From positions 4,402,001 to 4,466,000 of the forward strand of contig CM074131.1 of assembly GCA_037178625.1 (NCBI GenBank): a stretch of DNA of 64,000 nucleotides, given 5' to 3'. Every line of letters begins with the position of its first letter. Position 1 is the first letter of the stretch. The notes beneath the pieces are model-generated. The model worked only from the letters and a program-made list of their open reading frames with translations, was not told the origin of the DNA and ran no database searches. Made by a program: the position numbers and the translations under genes. This document shows positions 32,529-42,185 of the stretch, piece by piece. Source of the stretch: Skeletonema tropicum. Its lineage: Eukaryota; Bacillariophyta; Thalassiosirophyceae; Thalassiosirales; Thalassiosiraceae.

Positions 32529-33922
32529 ATGAAGATCTCTCCCATCGCCCTCACTCTTGCTGCAGTAGCAGCACCCACTGTCTTCGCCTTCGGACCTGGC
32601 CTAGCGAGGACTCATCGCTCTCGCTCATCTGCTCTCAGCGTTGCCACTCCAACAGGCGTCAGCATTGGAGCGCAGCCTCTCATCATGGCTGTTGACAACG
32701 AGGAAGACGCGATTGTGAGACCCAAAGTCATCAGGAAGCCGGCGAGCGCTGAGCAGGTGGACGTCGATGACGAGGCTTTCTTTGACAACCTCCCTCTTGG
32801 TGTCGTAATGACTGGCGCCGATAAGCTTCGCGCCGCTGGCCTGACCGGCAAAGGTGTAAAAGTGGCTGTTATTGATAGTGGAGTCGACGCTGATCATACC
32901 GGCTTTCATGGCCAAGTGAAGGAGCAAATTTGGCATCGCTATGGCACTCCTCTATCTGAGGATGACCATGGTACTCATGTAGCAGGCACTATCCACATGA
33001 TGGCACCTGAGGCAGAGATCTACGACTTTCGTGTGTTTGGTGCGAAAGGGAATGGGATAGATACCAGTATTGCAAGATCAATCTACCAGGCTGTGGACGA
33101 TGGATGTGATGTCATCAACATGTCTCTTGGAGGTCCAGTTGCAAGCTGGGAAATCGGACAAGCTGTCAAATATGCTTACAAGAACAACGTTCATATGATT
33201 GTCGCAGCTGGAAACGAAGGAGATGACAATATTCTCACAAATGAACGGAGGTAAGAAGTTTACAAAATTGAAGCAACATGATTTCTTTGTCCTTCATTTC
33301 TTCACATTCTCATTTCTAACACTTTTCCTTTGCATGCCCTTTTTTGCTCCCATGAATAGCTGGCCTGCGATGAGGAAAGAGGTCCTCAGCATCGCAGCAG
33401 TAGGCAAGTACGAGGGGCTTCCAGTTGCATGGTTTTCCAACAGCAATGCTCAAGTCGACTATTCAGGTATCGGGGAGGACGTCCACAGCTTTAAGCCAGG
33501 CGGAGGACTTCAACAAATGAGTGGTAAGTCTTTCTAGAAATCTTATGTTAGATACTGTTTGTATGCATTTTGAATATCTGGTGATAAGGATAGAGTAAAA
33601 GGAATCAATCCTTATTGCAACAGCAACACCTGCCACATTATCTCACAATCATCAATGATCCCCTCTCTTTTCTTCAGGAACTTCCATGGCCACCCCCCAC
33701 GTTTGTGGATTGGTTGCGGCTCTAATGACCAAGGATGGAAAGTACAGCGACAAAATCACAAGTGATAAAAGCCTCCGTAAGTTGCTCAATAAAAATTTTG
33801 TGAGAGATATTGGTGTGAAAGGAGCTGACAAAGAGACTGGGCTTGGATTCCTTACTTTTCTTGACGAGTCTGAAGATGATTGGTTTTTGGGCTCTGACCT
33901 CAACCCTAAGTTAGCCCCCTAA
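32529..33922 (+). CDS. Subtilisin-like serine protease, probably plastid-targeted (copy 2)
   Basis: Three exons, 32529-33250, 33360-33523 and 33678-33922, encode 376 residues. The Asp/His/Asn/Ser catalytic set is present as in copy 1. Differences from copy 1 that I can see: SLAVV to TLAAV in the signal peptide, Lys to Glu in VDNEEDA, and Ser to Thr in NILTNERR just before intron 1. Intron 1 is the same length (109 nt); intron 2 is 154 nt rather than 159. Both copies keep intact splice sites and active-site residues, so the duplication is recent or the two are kept alike by gene conversion. Confidence 0.85.
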
Positions 33923-34059
33923 TCGGTGCAAAAGGACCTGACAATGAGACTGGGCTTGGATTCCTTACGTCTGAATGGTTTGGGGGCCCCAACCCTAAGT
34001 TCCTCTTCATATGATGCTTCCAAAGCTAAATGTAGTTAAAATGCTTTTTTAGTACCTGT

Positions 34060-34949
34060 GGCTCCTATTGACGTAAGCTTACACACTCAGTACCCACTTG
34101 TCCGCTCAAACGGACCGATGCTCGTCAAGCATCGAGGTTTGATTCAAATAGAATATTGATGTTGAGAGTAAGGCTTGAACGCGACTTTTTAGGACCAGCA
34201 GAAAGGTCGAGAGTCGAGAACGTAAAATTTGGAGGGTAGACGGCTTGATGAATGGAGCGAAGTCAAAGTTATATTTCATGGTATCAGAGCAAAAGATAAG
34301 TAGCTGATATGAAGGTAATGAATGGCAAACTTTGTACGATAGCTTGAGGCTGACGTGTCTCAGAAAACCATGACGTGGACATTTTTCGGATGGTTCGCAC
34401 TCCATGCGCGATGAAAATGAGAGTGGCACGCGATGGAATTTGGTGGAAGTGGAGGTGGGTTTGGTGGTAGGTAGGTAGATAGGTGGGATTGGGTTGTTAG
34501 CAGAGGATGGATGATTCCTGTGCCAGAAAGATGGATCAGGTGGTAGTGGTGATGCATCTAGGATGATTGGGATGATTTGTTCAAATAGTTGGTGTTGAAT
34601 TTGGTCAGATAAAAGTTGTGATGCAAGGGAAGATTTAAGTACGGTTGAAATTTGATGCATGTTTAGGCAGGATATTTTTGTAGCGCAAACCGATTTGTTT
34701 GTAAAAAAGCATGCCTTGTTGCCGTAGATATTGCCGATGTTGAATGCATTGTGGGAGACGTTTGTCATAGAGGGCTAAAATTGTGGTGTGGATGTAAAGG
34801 GTGGAAGCTGATGGTGTGGTTGCGCCTGTTGGTTGGTGGTAAAGTGTTGAAGTTGTAGGTCCTGCTGGGTGGTCGGGGTGACCGAAGCTTTCCCCCCCAG
34901 GAGGCCTACTTATCAGGAGGGGCTTTGCGCCTTCTTCCCTTCCGGGCAT
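34060..34949 (+). mobile_element. LTR-retrotransposon 5' remnant with tRNA-Met primer binding site (copy 2)
   Basis: Second copy of 22910-23800. The primer binding site TGGTATCAGAGC is at 34279-34290, again directly after TTTCA. Confidence 0.5.
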
Positions 34950-35021
34950 AACGACGCTGAATTAGGCGTACACGTGTGGCGTCTCATCAACATCATGGTT
35001 GCGGCATGGATTGAACGAGGT

Positions 35022-35512
35022 GGGTTGGTGGTGATCGGTACTCACTTGTGTCGCGAAAAATCAGAGAACTGAATGACGTCAGTTCACTGTCATGACAGTA
35101 CCTGACACTCTGATGTCTGATCTGACTGTGCTGGAAGTACTTAGGAAGAAGACGGGAAGAAACAGAGCCGAAGTGCCAAAGAACAAAATAAAGTTGTCAG
35201 TGGCCGAAGAGCGTGATGGATGAACCCATCAATTTCCCTGAGGACCATGAAGGCCTTCGACATCTGCTCTATTATTCTTTAGATACAAGAGAGACTATTG
35301 CATCAACCCAATAATCACAATCGTTGCCTTTTTCTTTGGAGGGAGAGAGGTGAAGTAAAGTGTGCGGAGAGTTCCATTCAGCTGGCCGCATCAGAGGCAA
35401 ATTTACAGAGGCAAATTTATATAGTTAATATCGGCCACCATCAAAGCGTGCCGAATTGTTCCTAATCTATCTTAGAGGGAATTCACATATAATATCTTGC
35501 ATTTGTTCCATC
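35022..35512 (+). promoter_or_regulatory. LRR-family upstream region (copy 4)
   Basis: Nearly the same as 23870-24367, ending in ccatcATGG at 35513. Confidence 0.55.
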
Positions 35513-36391
35513 ATGGAGGGCGAGGGCGATAATATTATGTGGTTCACTTTCACAGGAGAGGAAGAGATTCCCGACGATGCAACTCATGTCTTTGTTCGTG
35601 CCAGAGTCATTCCTGCGTCGGCATTCGCTAATCATCCCAATATCATTGCAGTAGTCTGTCATGAGGATGTCAAACAGATCAAAGTATATGCATTCTATCA
35701 CTGTCCTTGTTTGAAACGAGTCATCATGCCGGGCGTCGAAGTTGTTGAAGTTAATGCATTCAATTTTTGTGAAGCTCTGATGCATGTGGAGTGTGACAAG
35801 CTGGAAACCATTGGATATGGGTCATTCCGTTGCTGCACATCATTGAGTAGCATCGACTTACCATCTGCTGCAGTTGTTGAGGGCCGTGCATTCTGTGGGT
35901 GTGACCTCCTAAGAGACGCGAACTTTAGTAACAAGCTGGAAAGAATTGAGGGTCTGGCATTCCATGAATGCACCTCGCTGGAACGAATCACCATTCCTTT
36001 GAAAGATGGCATGATCACGGCGGATAAAGGTACATTCAATGAGTGTGACAACTTGAAGTGTGTAGATCTGGTTGACGGAGGATTACATGAGACGATCGCC
36101 GCTCTACATTTGGAGGAATGGAGAAATGATATGAATGAAAAAATTCATTCAATCAATCAGTCTCTTCCTGATGATACAGTCGTCAGATCTTTCGTTCTTG
36201 TTCCTGGGGATAAGGCTAATATGATACAGAGGTGGATTAGTTTAGTTCTTCGCCAAATTACGCGCTACCAAGCAGAGCACAAACTCTTGCTGAACGAGGC
36301 TGCGACTACACTACAGCTTGCTTTGCCTCAAGATATTGTGACGAATGATGTCCTCACTTTTCTCCACTTGCCATCATACTCTTTTGAATGA
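35513..36391 (+). CDS. BspA-like LRR protein, copy 4
   Basis: An intact 292-residue ORF and the in-frame counterpart of the broken gene at 24368. LRR_5 units at about 25-190 (IKVYAFYHCPCLKRVIMPG, VEVNAFNFCEALMHVEC, IEGLAFHECTSLERITI) are followed by IAALHLEEWRNDMNEK and ALPQDIVTNDVLTFL. Past about residue 208 it differs strongly from copy 2 (SLPDDTVVRSFVLVPGD here), so one copy has probably been converted by another paralogue. The ORF ends at TTTGAA-TGA, then VEPEEYGADDSEEEEY and a second TGA follow in frame. Confidence 0.8.
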   Translation: MEGEGDNIMWFTFTGEEEIPDDATHVFVRARVIPASAFANHPNIIAVVCHEDVKQIKVYAFYHCPCLKRVIMPGVEVVEVNAFNFCEALMHVECDKLETIGYGSFRCCTSLSSIDLPSAAVVEGRAFCGCDLLRDANFSNKLERIEGLAFHECTSLERITIPLKDGMITADKGTFNECDNLKCVDLVDGGLHETIAALHLEEWRNDMNEKIHSINQSLPDDTVVRSFVLVPGDKANMIQRWISLVLRQITRYQAEHKLLLNEAATTLQLALPQDIVTNDVLTFLHLPSYSFE

Positions 36392-36591
36392 GTAGAGCCG
36401 GAAGAATATGGAGCAGATGACAGCGAAGAGGAGGAATATTGAAGTCGCGGAGAGTATGTTTTTTTTTGTAATACTCAATATGAAGATCATTAAGAATATA
36501 GGAAGATCTCAAACAAAGTTCTTTTACTTTTTCGCACGACCACGGTTGAAGGTGGGTGTATCTCTTTTGATATCTTTGTACAATGCAAATG

Positions 36592-36880
36592 CAATATTTC
36601 GCCTGCGTTCAGGCATGTTACAAGTATGTAATAAAGTATATCAGCGCTCATTAAAGAAGCTGTGGTAGGAGAGACGAAACTCTCCCGTGGTAGGTTCCGA
36701 CTGCGACGATGTTTGGCTTCATGAACACCAAGATCACGGCTATACTACCACGTCACGAATGATGGCAATGATGGTCAACTATTCAAGTTGAAAAGCAATC
36801 AGCATATAATCTGTGCAGTGACTTCAGGACACGAGAGAGTAAATACACGATAGAGTGGACCAATCATCGCATGTCCAGGC
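36592..36880 (+). repeat. Third partial copy of the module's retroelement-tail segment
   Basis: Matches 19586-19850 (TTTCGCCTGCGTTCAGGCAT, GGTAGGAGAGACGAAACTCT, TTCCGACTGCGACGATG, 'tactaccacgtcacg', 'acgatagagtggac') with small indels. It begins about 200 bp after the LRR stop, as if a third module had started here and been cut off. Confidence 0.75.
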
Positions 36881-37602
36881 GATATTATTCTGATGCTTTG
36901 AGATTGAGACTCTAAGGTCTCGTCTCTTTCTGAATCATTATCGCCATCTATCGCGCTAATTCAAATGGAGGAGTAAAGAACCTCGGACCTATTCGTTTCT
37001 GTTCAAGATGCTCATCTTCTTCTATGGCCCTATAGAAAGAGTGCCATTTTATTGCATTTCCGAATTATGCGAGTGAGGCTCAGGCCAGTCAACTGCACCC
37101 CAAGCTGCACATCATCAAATGTCATGACATACAGCTTTTTCTTCATCTTGAATCATAAGTTCAGTGGTGGTGTATGAAGATGGAGAAGACAAGCTACCCA
37201 TTACTTAAGATTTCGGATGCACAAGCCCTCAACCTGACAAGAAGAAGAAATTGGTTAAGACTCCAAACTTAGGTATAGCATTTTGACAGCTGTCGTTATT
37301 CTTTTAATGTTTGTATAAGCTGAAATTCTCTGAGATCATTGTCATGATATTATTGTGTAGAAGATGAAGTCCGGACCACAACTCAGTTGTAAACGAATTG
37401 GAATCTAGCAATAGATTCTTGGTCATTCTATTTTACATCCTTGTCATCAGCATTCAGCATCAGATCAGGTTCCATGCGATAGATTCCTTTTGAATGTCAT
37501 AGCAGTTGTTGTTGTTGTATTCTTCTCTTGCACTCAAACTCTTAGCACAAACTGCCTCTCAAAACTCTGCCATTTATTCGTCCATCCAAAGTTCCTCTAT
37601 TC
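36881..37602. other. Intergenic, nothing recognised
   Basis: No ORF, repeat or structure that I can support. Confidence 0.4.
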
Positions 37603-38144
37603 CTACGTGGCGTCACCACCTCGAGCCGCCAATATCAACTTGGATTCTTCCATGGCATCACATGCTTCCTTATTACCACGACGTCCAAATATCTCCTCCT
37701 CTTCCAAATGAGCATTCAATTGCAAAACCCACCGAGCAAAGAAGACGGCTCCAACGAATTGAGCAGCGGGACGCCAGAACCAGATTGTGTCAGGTGTGCA
37801 GAAACCAATGACTTCACTTGAACCCCCAAATGGCTCCAGCGCCACCGAACACTTGAAGGACGAGATTGGTACCAAAGATGTGGATCGTGTCGAGTATCTT
37901 TTTGCTTTGCTTGTTCATCCTTTTATTGTCGTTGTTATTATCATCTTGATTCAAGTGAAGTTTCTGTAGAGTGCCTCTTTTCTTTAGGGTCTCACGTCGT
38001 ATAGTCCTGTAGAAGATCGACCAGAAGCGAATAACAGTTGTGGACGTGTCTTTGAAATGAAGGGTTGATTGCGATTGTTCTCTCAGCGGTAGTGAAGCCA
38101 CTAACAGCAGCGGCTAAGGTGAGGACGAAAGGGAGAAGCTTCAT
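37603..38144 (-). CDS. Small two-exon protein with signal/plastid-type N-terminus, unknown
   Basis: ATG at 38144 opens MKLLPFVLTLAAAVSGFTTA, a signal peptide with an SGF site like diatom plastid presequences. Donor GTGAGA at 37995 and acceptor AACAAG at 37910 remove 86 nt. The result is a 151-residue frame through FCTPDTIWFWRPAAQFVGAV and FFARWVLQLNAHLEEEEIFG to the stop at 37603. The acceptor lacks a pyrimidine tract. In another frame the intron and early exon 2 also read HIFGTNLVLQVFGGAGAIWG, a good membrane-like stretch that would need a frameshift near 37820. The gene is therefore either spliced as described or a frameshifted pseudogene. I do not recognise the family. Confidence 0.4.
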
Positions 38145-38252
38145 TTGTTTTATTAGGAGGTAATGGAATAGTTATGTTTTAATCAGCGGCCCCGGCCCCT
38201 TCCCATACTGAGAATAAGTGTGCTAGTGTGTACTTAGTACTTATATATATGT

Positions 38253-39214
38253 AGCATAATGGCCACTTATCCGGTCAGCCCTACCAATTTATCCGGAAAA
38301 AATATCCGGTTTTCACCGTAGGCCTGTATCTAGTTCCTACGTATACTGGATGATCTAATTCTGTAACTTAGTGCAGATGGTGTCTCAATGGAAGAGAAAT
38401 TACTCAAAAATACGGAAGTGGGATCGTCTCCTATCTCCTATCACACATCTGATGGTGTGTGTCGAGTCAACTCGCTCGTGACGCACAGGGAGTACCGGTT
38501 GAACCGATCTTGCGGAAGATCGGTCATCTGGCTCCACCCTTTTTAGCGTAGCCAACCACTGTAACCATAAACCAAAGTTATGTCTCCAGTAGTTGACTCT
38601 TCTGGCGTCATCAGGTTTCATCAACATCATCGTGAACGTACACATAACATACAACATAGACATCTGATAACTAAATAGCGTTATGAAAGAGCAACTCGAG
38701 AGAAATATATTACCTTAATAGATTTGTCAAGGCATGAAGAATTCAACATTTGGATGTCGAGTGAGAATAAAGATGAAGAAGAAAGATGAAAGCTTGGATC
38801 TTTTCTGAAGTACCAATTCCATATTATAAACAAGCTATCGGTGATCATCCAGACACTTGATTACAAACAACTATTTAAAAAGGAAAGGAAGGAAGAAGGA
38901 GCAAATAGACTCTGTGGATAAGCACAGGTCTGAATATGAAATTCTCAAATTGGAGGCCCGACCCTGAAGTGATCCTACGCTATATAATGTGCAATATTGG
39001 GTATTCTGATAGCATTGATGATGAATGAGGGACATAAGAGTAATCAGTAAGGTGTTATATTCAAAATTGAGGTATGTGGACGATACAAAAGTGTCTACAA
39101 GGGACTACAAGTGATAGAAATGTATCAGATACTTTTTGAAATATCGGATAAAAAAATATCCGAAAATCCCCCCAAAAGTGCCGAAATAGCACCCAGATAA
39201 GTGGCCATTACGCT
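38253..39214. mobile_element. Non-autonomous TIR element, 962 bp
   Basis: The ends AGCATAATGGCCACTTATCC (38253) and, inverted, AGCGTAATGGCCACTTATCT (39214) pair over 22 bp with two mismatches. ATCCGG-type subterminal repeats lie inside both ends (TTATCCGGAAAAAATATCCGG; ATCGGATAAAAAAATATCCG). The flanks are TATATA-rich and a target duplication could not be fixed. The interior has no transposase. A minus-strand ORF at 38400-38663 (ARRVNYWRHNFGLWLQWLAT) may be captured coding DNA. Confidence 0.7.
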
Positions 39215-40140
39215 ACTTATATAGCATGGTGTCGCCGGCGAAGGTTTATATGTGGGGCTTTAGGTGTAAAAGCAGATGGCTCATGAGGATGGAGGGATTT
39301 TTGAGCAAGAATCAGTTCCAGAAAATCTGTGTGAGAAACAGTTCAAGACAGGAAACTACAATGGAAGCCCCCAATCTCCTACTGTACGTTTGCCCTCAAA
39401 TCCTACCTTTGACTTCAATTACGGGAGTTAGTGGACAAGTGAGGTATTAATGAGCTTCTACGGACAAAATAAATAACATAGACGCTTTGAAATAGGGTCA
39501 ACATCCTAGTAGTAACTGAGTTATGGCTAGTCGTAGGGAGCCCATTTTCACCATGGTTGTGTCGTTTTAGATGCCATTTTTTGGCGCGAATCAAGTAGTT
39601 TGTCTTTGTACGTAGGAATCAATAATCAATACCGGTTGTCGTCACTTGCAAATATCAATTTTTTATGACTGGCGATAATTCAGCGAATCATAAAATTCAT
39701 TCAAGACAGTTTTTAAAGTAAAGGAGTGCTATAATATTAATTTTGGGCTTCGCTACGCGACGCTACTAATTCCGACGCGTCGCGTTGCGAAAAGAATTTT
39801 TTGAAAACTCCTTCTGGAAGCTACAAAAAGTTATCTTGAAGTTTTTTGCATGGGTTTTGAAAGCAAACGTACAGTACCAGGGCAAGTTGAAGTGTGGTGG
39901 TGATGATCGGCACTCAAGGTGTTCACGTATAATTGGAAGAGGAATGAGGAAGGAGGTGGACGGATGGACGCAAAGATGCGGAGGAGGGAGGAGCAAGTGG
40001 CGAAGTTAGAGGCACGAAGAGCACAGAACTTCATCCCGGGGCTGAGGACGTTAAGACTGCCATCAGAAGGCCCTGAAGCTTCTCTATCATTGGCAGCATA
40101 CCCTTAATTCATTTCAAAATTGTTGAGAGAGGGAGAGGAA
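39215..40140. other. Intergenic before LRR copy 5
   Basis: A weak version of the LRR-upstream box (GGTGGTGATGATCGGCACTC) lies at about 39896. About 39249-39262 repeats GTGGGGCTTTAGGT. No gene is seen. Confidence 0.45.
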
Positions 40141-40263
40141 CGCTCTATCAGCCGCAGCTGAATTTAGATTTTTTATTATCGGCCATCGGCCATCAAAACG
40201 TACAATACTGAAATACAATTACCAAGAGCTTGAGTACTCTTTTCTGTAAAGAGGATTGCCATC
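40141..40263 (+). promoter_or_regulatory. LRR-family upstream region (copy 5, divergent)
   Basis: Retains CTATCAGCCGCAGCTGAATTT, a TTTTTTATTATCGGCCATCGG stretch with the ATCGGCCAT block doubled, CATCAAAACGTACAATA and the final ccatcATGG. It lacks the longer distal blocks. Confidence 0.45.
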
Positions 40264-41220
40264 ATGGAGGCAGGGGGCGACAATATTGTAAGATATGTCT
40301 ACAGGGGAAGACGTGGAGAAGTTATTCCCGAAGATGCAACACATGTCACCGCGAATGTAAGAATAATTCTGGCAAATGCATTCCGTATGCACCCTAATAT
40401 CGTTGAATTAATCTGTCATGAAGTTGTCAAAGAGATTGAAAGATATGCATTTGGTTGGTGCAAATCCCTGAAACGGGTAGTAATGCCAGGCGTCAGAGTT
40501 GTTGAGTATGGCGCGTTCACGGGGTGTTGTACCCTGACGAATGTTGATTGTGGCAAGCTGGAAATAATTAAAGCATGTGCATTCGATTGCTGTGAATCAT
40601 TGAGGTTTATCAATCTGCCATCTGCTGTAGCTGTTGAATGCAACTCATTCCAGCACTGTGAAGACCTGGTGGAAGCAAAATTCGGTAATAAGTTACAAAG
40701 ATTTGGGGAGGGTGCATTCTACCACTGCCAATCCTTGGAACGAATCACCATCCCAATGAAAGATGGATTGTTTAGCCATCGCAGTATATTCTGTTTTTGC
40801 GAAAATTTGGATCATGTAGATCTGCTAGACGGTGAATTACATGAAACTATCGCCGCTTTACTAAGGGAGGAGTGGAAAAATGATATGAATGAAAAAATTG
40901 GATCAATCAATCAGATTCTTCCTGATACATTCTCCGGCGAGGAAGAAGGACTTTTCCGTGAGGATGGTATTGATCCAGGGGAAAAAGCAGAGGTCATAGG
41001 AGAGTGGATTAGATCAGTTCTTCGCAAAATTATGCACTTCCAAGCAAAGCATCGTCGCGTATTGGACGAGGCTGCACTCCAGCTTGCCTTGCCTCGCGAT
41101 ATCGTGACGAAGAATGTCCTTCCTTTTCTCGACTTGCCATCATACGCTTTTGAAGTGGAAGAGATAGAAGAAGAACCAGATACTGACTTAGGCGATGAAG
41201 CCGACCATTGGGTGATGTAA
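40264..41220 (+). CDS. BspA-like LRR protein, copy 5
   Basis: A 318-residue ORF and the most divergent of the five. LRR_5 units: IERYAFGWCKSLKRVVMPG, VEYGAFTGCCTLTNVDCG, IKACAFDCCESLRFINLP, FGEGAFYHCQSLERITIP. Then IAALLREEWKNDMNEK, ALPRDIVTKNVLPFL and an acidic end (VEEIEEEPDTDLGDEADHW) with no internal TGA. The same architecture as copy 1 suggests the acidic tail is ancestral. No targeting peptide. Function unknown. Confidence 0.8.
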   Translation: MEAGGDNIVRYVYRGRRGEVIPEDATHVTANVRIILANAFRMHPNIVELICHEVVKEIERYAFGWCKSLKRVVMPGVRVVEYGAFTGCCTLTNVDCGKLEIIKACAFDCCESLRFINLPSAVAVECNSFQHCEDLVEAKFGNKLQRFGEGAFYHCQSLERITIPMKDGLFSHRSIFCFCENLDHVDLLDGELHETIAALLREEWKNDMNEKIGSINQILPDTFSGEEEGLFREDGIDPGEKAEVIGEWIRSVLRKIMHFQAKHRRVLDEAALQLALPRDIVTKNVLPFLDLPSYAFEVEEIEEEPDTDLGDEADHWVM

Positions 41221-42032
41221 TCCCGTATATTTTATGCAATACTAAGAGACAATACAACTACTGACAAAGATAGAAAAATGATACAACACCTCACTTTTCC
41301 GTCTGCGGTGCGGACCTCATTTGGTACAAAAGTCAAAATCAACGTAGGAATTCAAAAATCTACACAAACTTCAACTCAAAAAATCATCAAAAAAACGACC
41401 ACCATGACAACAAAGCAACATCAATACGCCGCGTAATCAAACGCCGCCAACGATAATATTCTAACCTTCTAATAGCAAATAAGTATATCAAACGCCATCA
41501 GCCGCCGCCGCCTGTGCTCTGACATCTCAAATTTAACTAGCAGTCACTACGGACTACTAGATCGCTTCGCCGCCCAACACCCAACGAGCTCCCGCACCTT
41601 CACAAGAAAAGCCATTTTCTCATTGGATTCAAATTATTCCGCCAATCAAATTATACGGAACTCCGCCGCTAAAATAATCTGGTTTGGCACCTCACGAGAT
41701 ATTCGAGAGAGGGAAGTCATCTACTCCGAGGCTTCCAGAGAATTTAGGTCATTATTTCTGCCTCCAACGCGAACCCACAATTCAAATTCAAATCATTGCA
41801 CGTTCGCCTCATCGCTGGAAAGTTTCTGCTGTCCTACCATAGACATTCCTGAATCTTCTTCTGCCACCATCGTGACCAAACTTTCTACAACATCAAATAC
41901 ATTGATTGGTCAATACATACCTACCTGGAACATCTTTCATCTTCTATACCTGGTGAGATTTTCCCTACAATAATTCCAATTCATCTTACTTGAATAGATC
42001 ATCAACTTCATGTCGTCTAATAAGCGATAAAA
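41221..42032. other. Region between LRR copy 5 and the large retroelement
   Basis: Probably includes the 5' leader of the retroelement; its exact left end is not visible. An ORF at 41623-41973 lacks any recognisable feature. Confidence 0.4.
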
Positions 42033-42185
42033 ATGATTGATCTATTTGATTTTTATGAAGATATGGGCTACCAACCCGCTATTGATGTCACGTCGCCAGA
42101 CTCAACAAACTTCAGCCAAGATCTACTCTCCAAAGATAATGAGTGGAGAGAGATGACTGGAGTGGAGGAGGCGGCGAATATGGTA
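42033..42185 (+). CDS. Retroelement N-terminal ORF segment
   Basis: ATG at 42033 opens MIDLFDFYEDMGYQPAIDVT, an acidic 50-residue frame that stops at TAG 42183-42185. It overlaps the start of the main frame (in-frame stop just upstream at 42140). One base change near 42140-42185 would fuse the two, so this is probably the true N-terminus of the polyprotein. Confidence 0.45.

Larger units (their letters stand above)
29770..36135. repeat. Segmental duplication module, copy 2
   Basis: Second copy of 18641-24990, starting at the same 'cattccctcc'. Gene content and order are the same. Differences are few: scattered substitutions, a 5-bp deletion near 29872, a ~29-bp insertion near 32410, and the extra base that keeps its LRR gene in frame. 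Confidence 0.9.
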
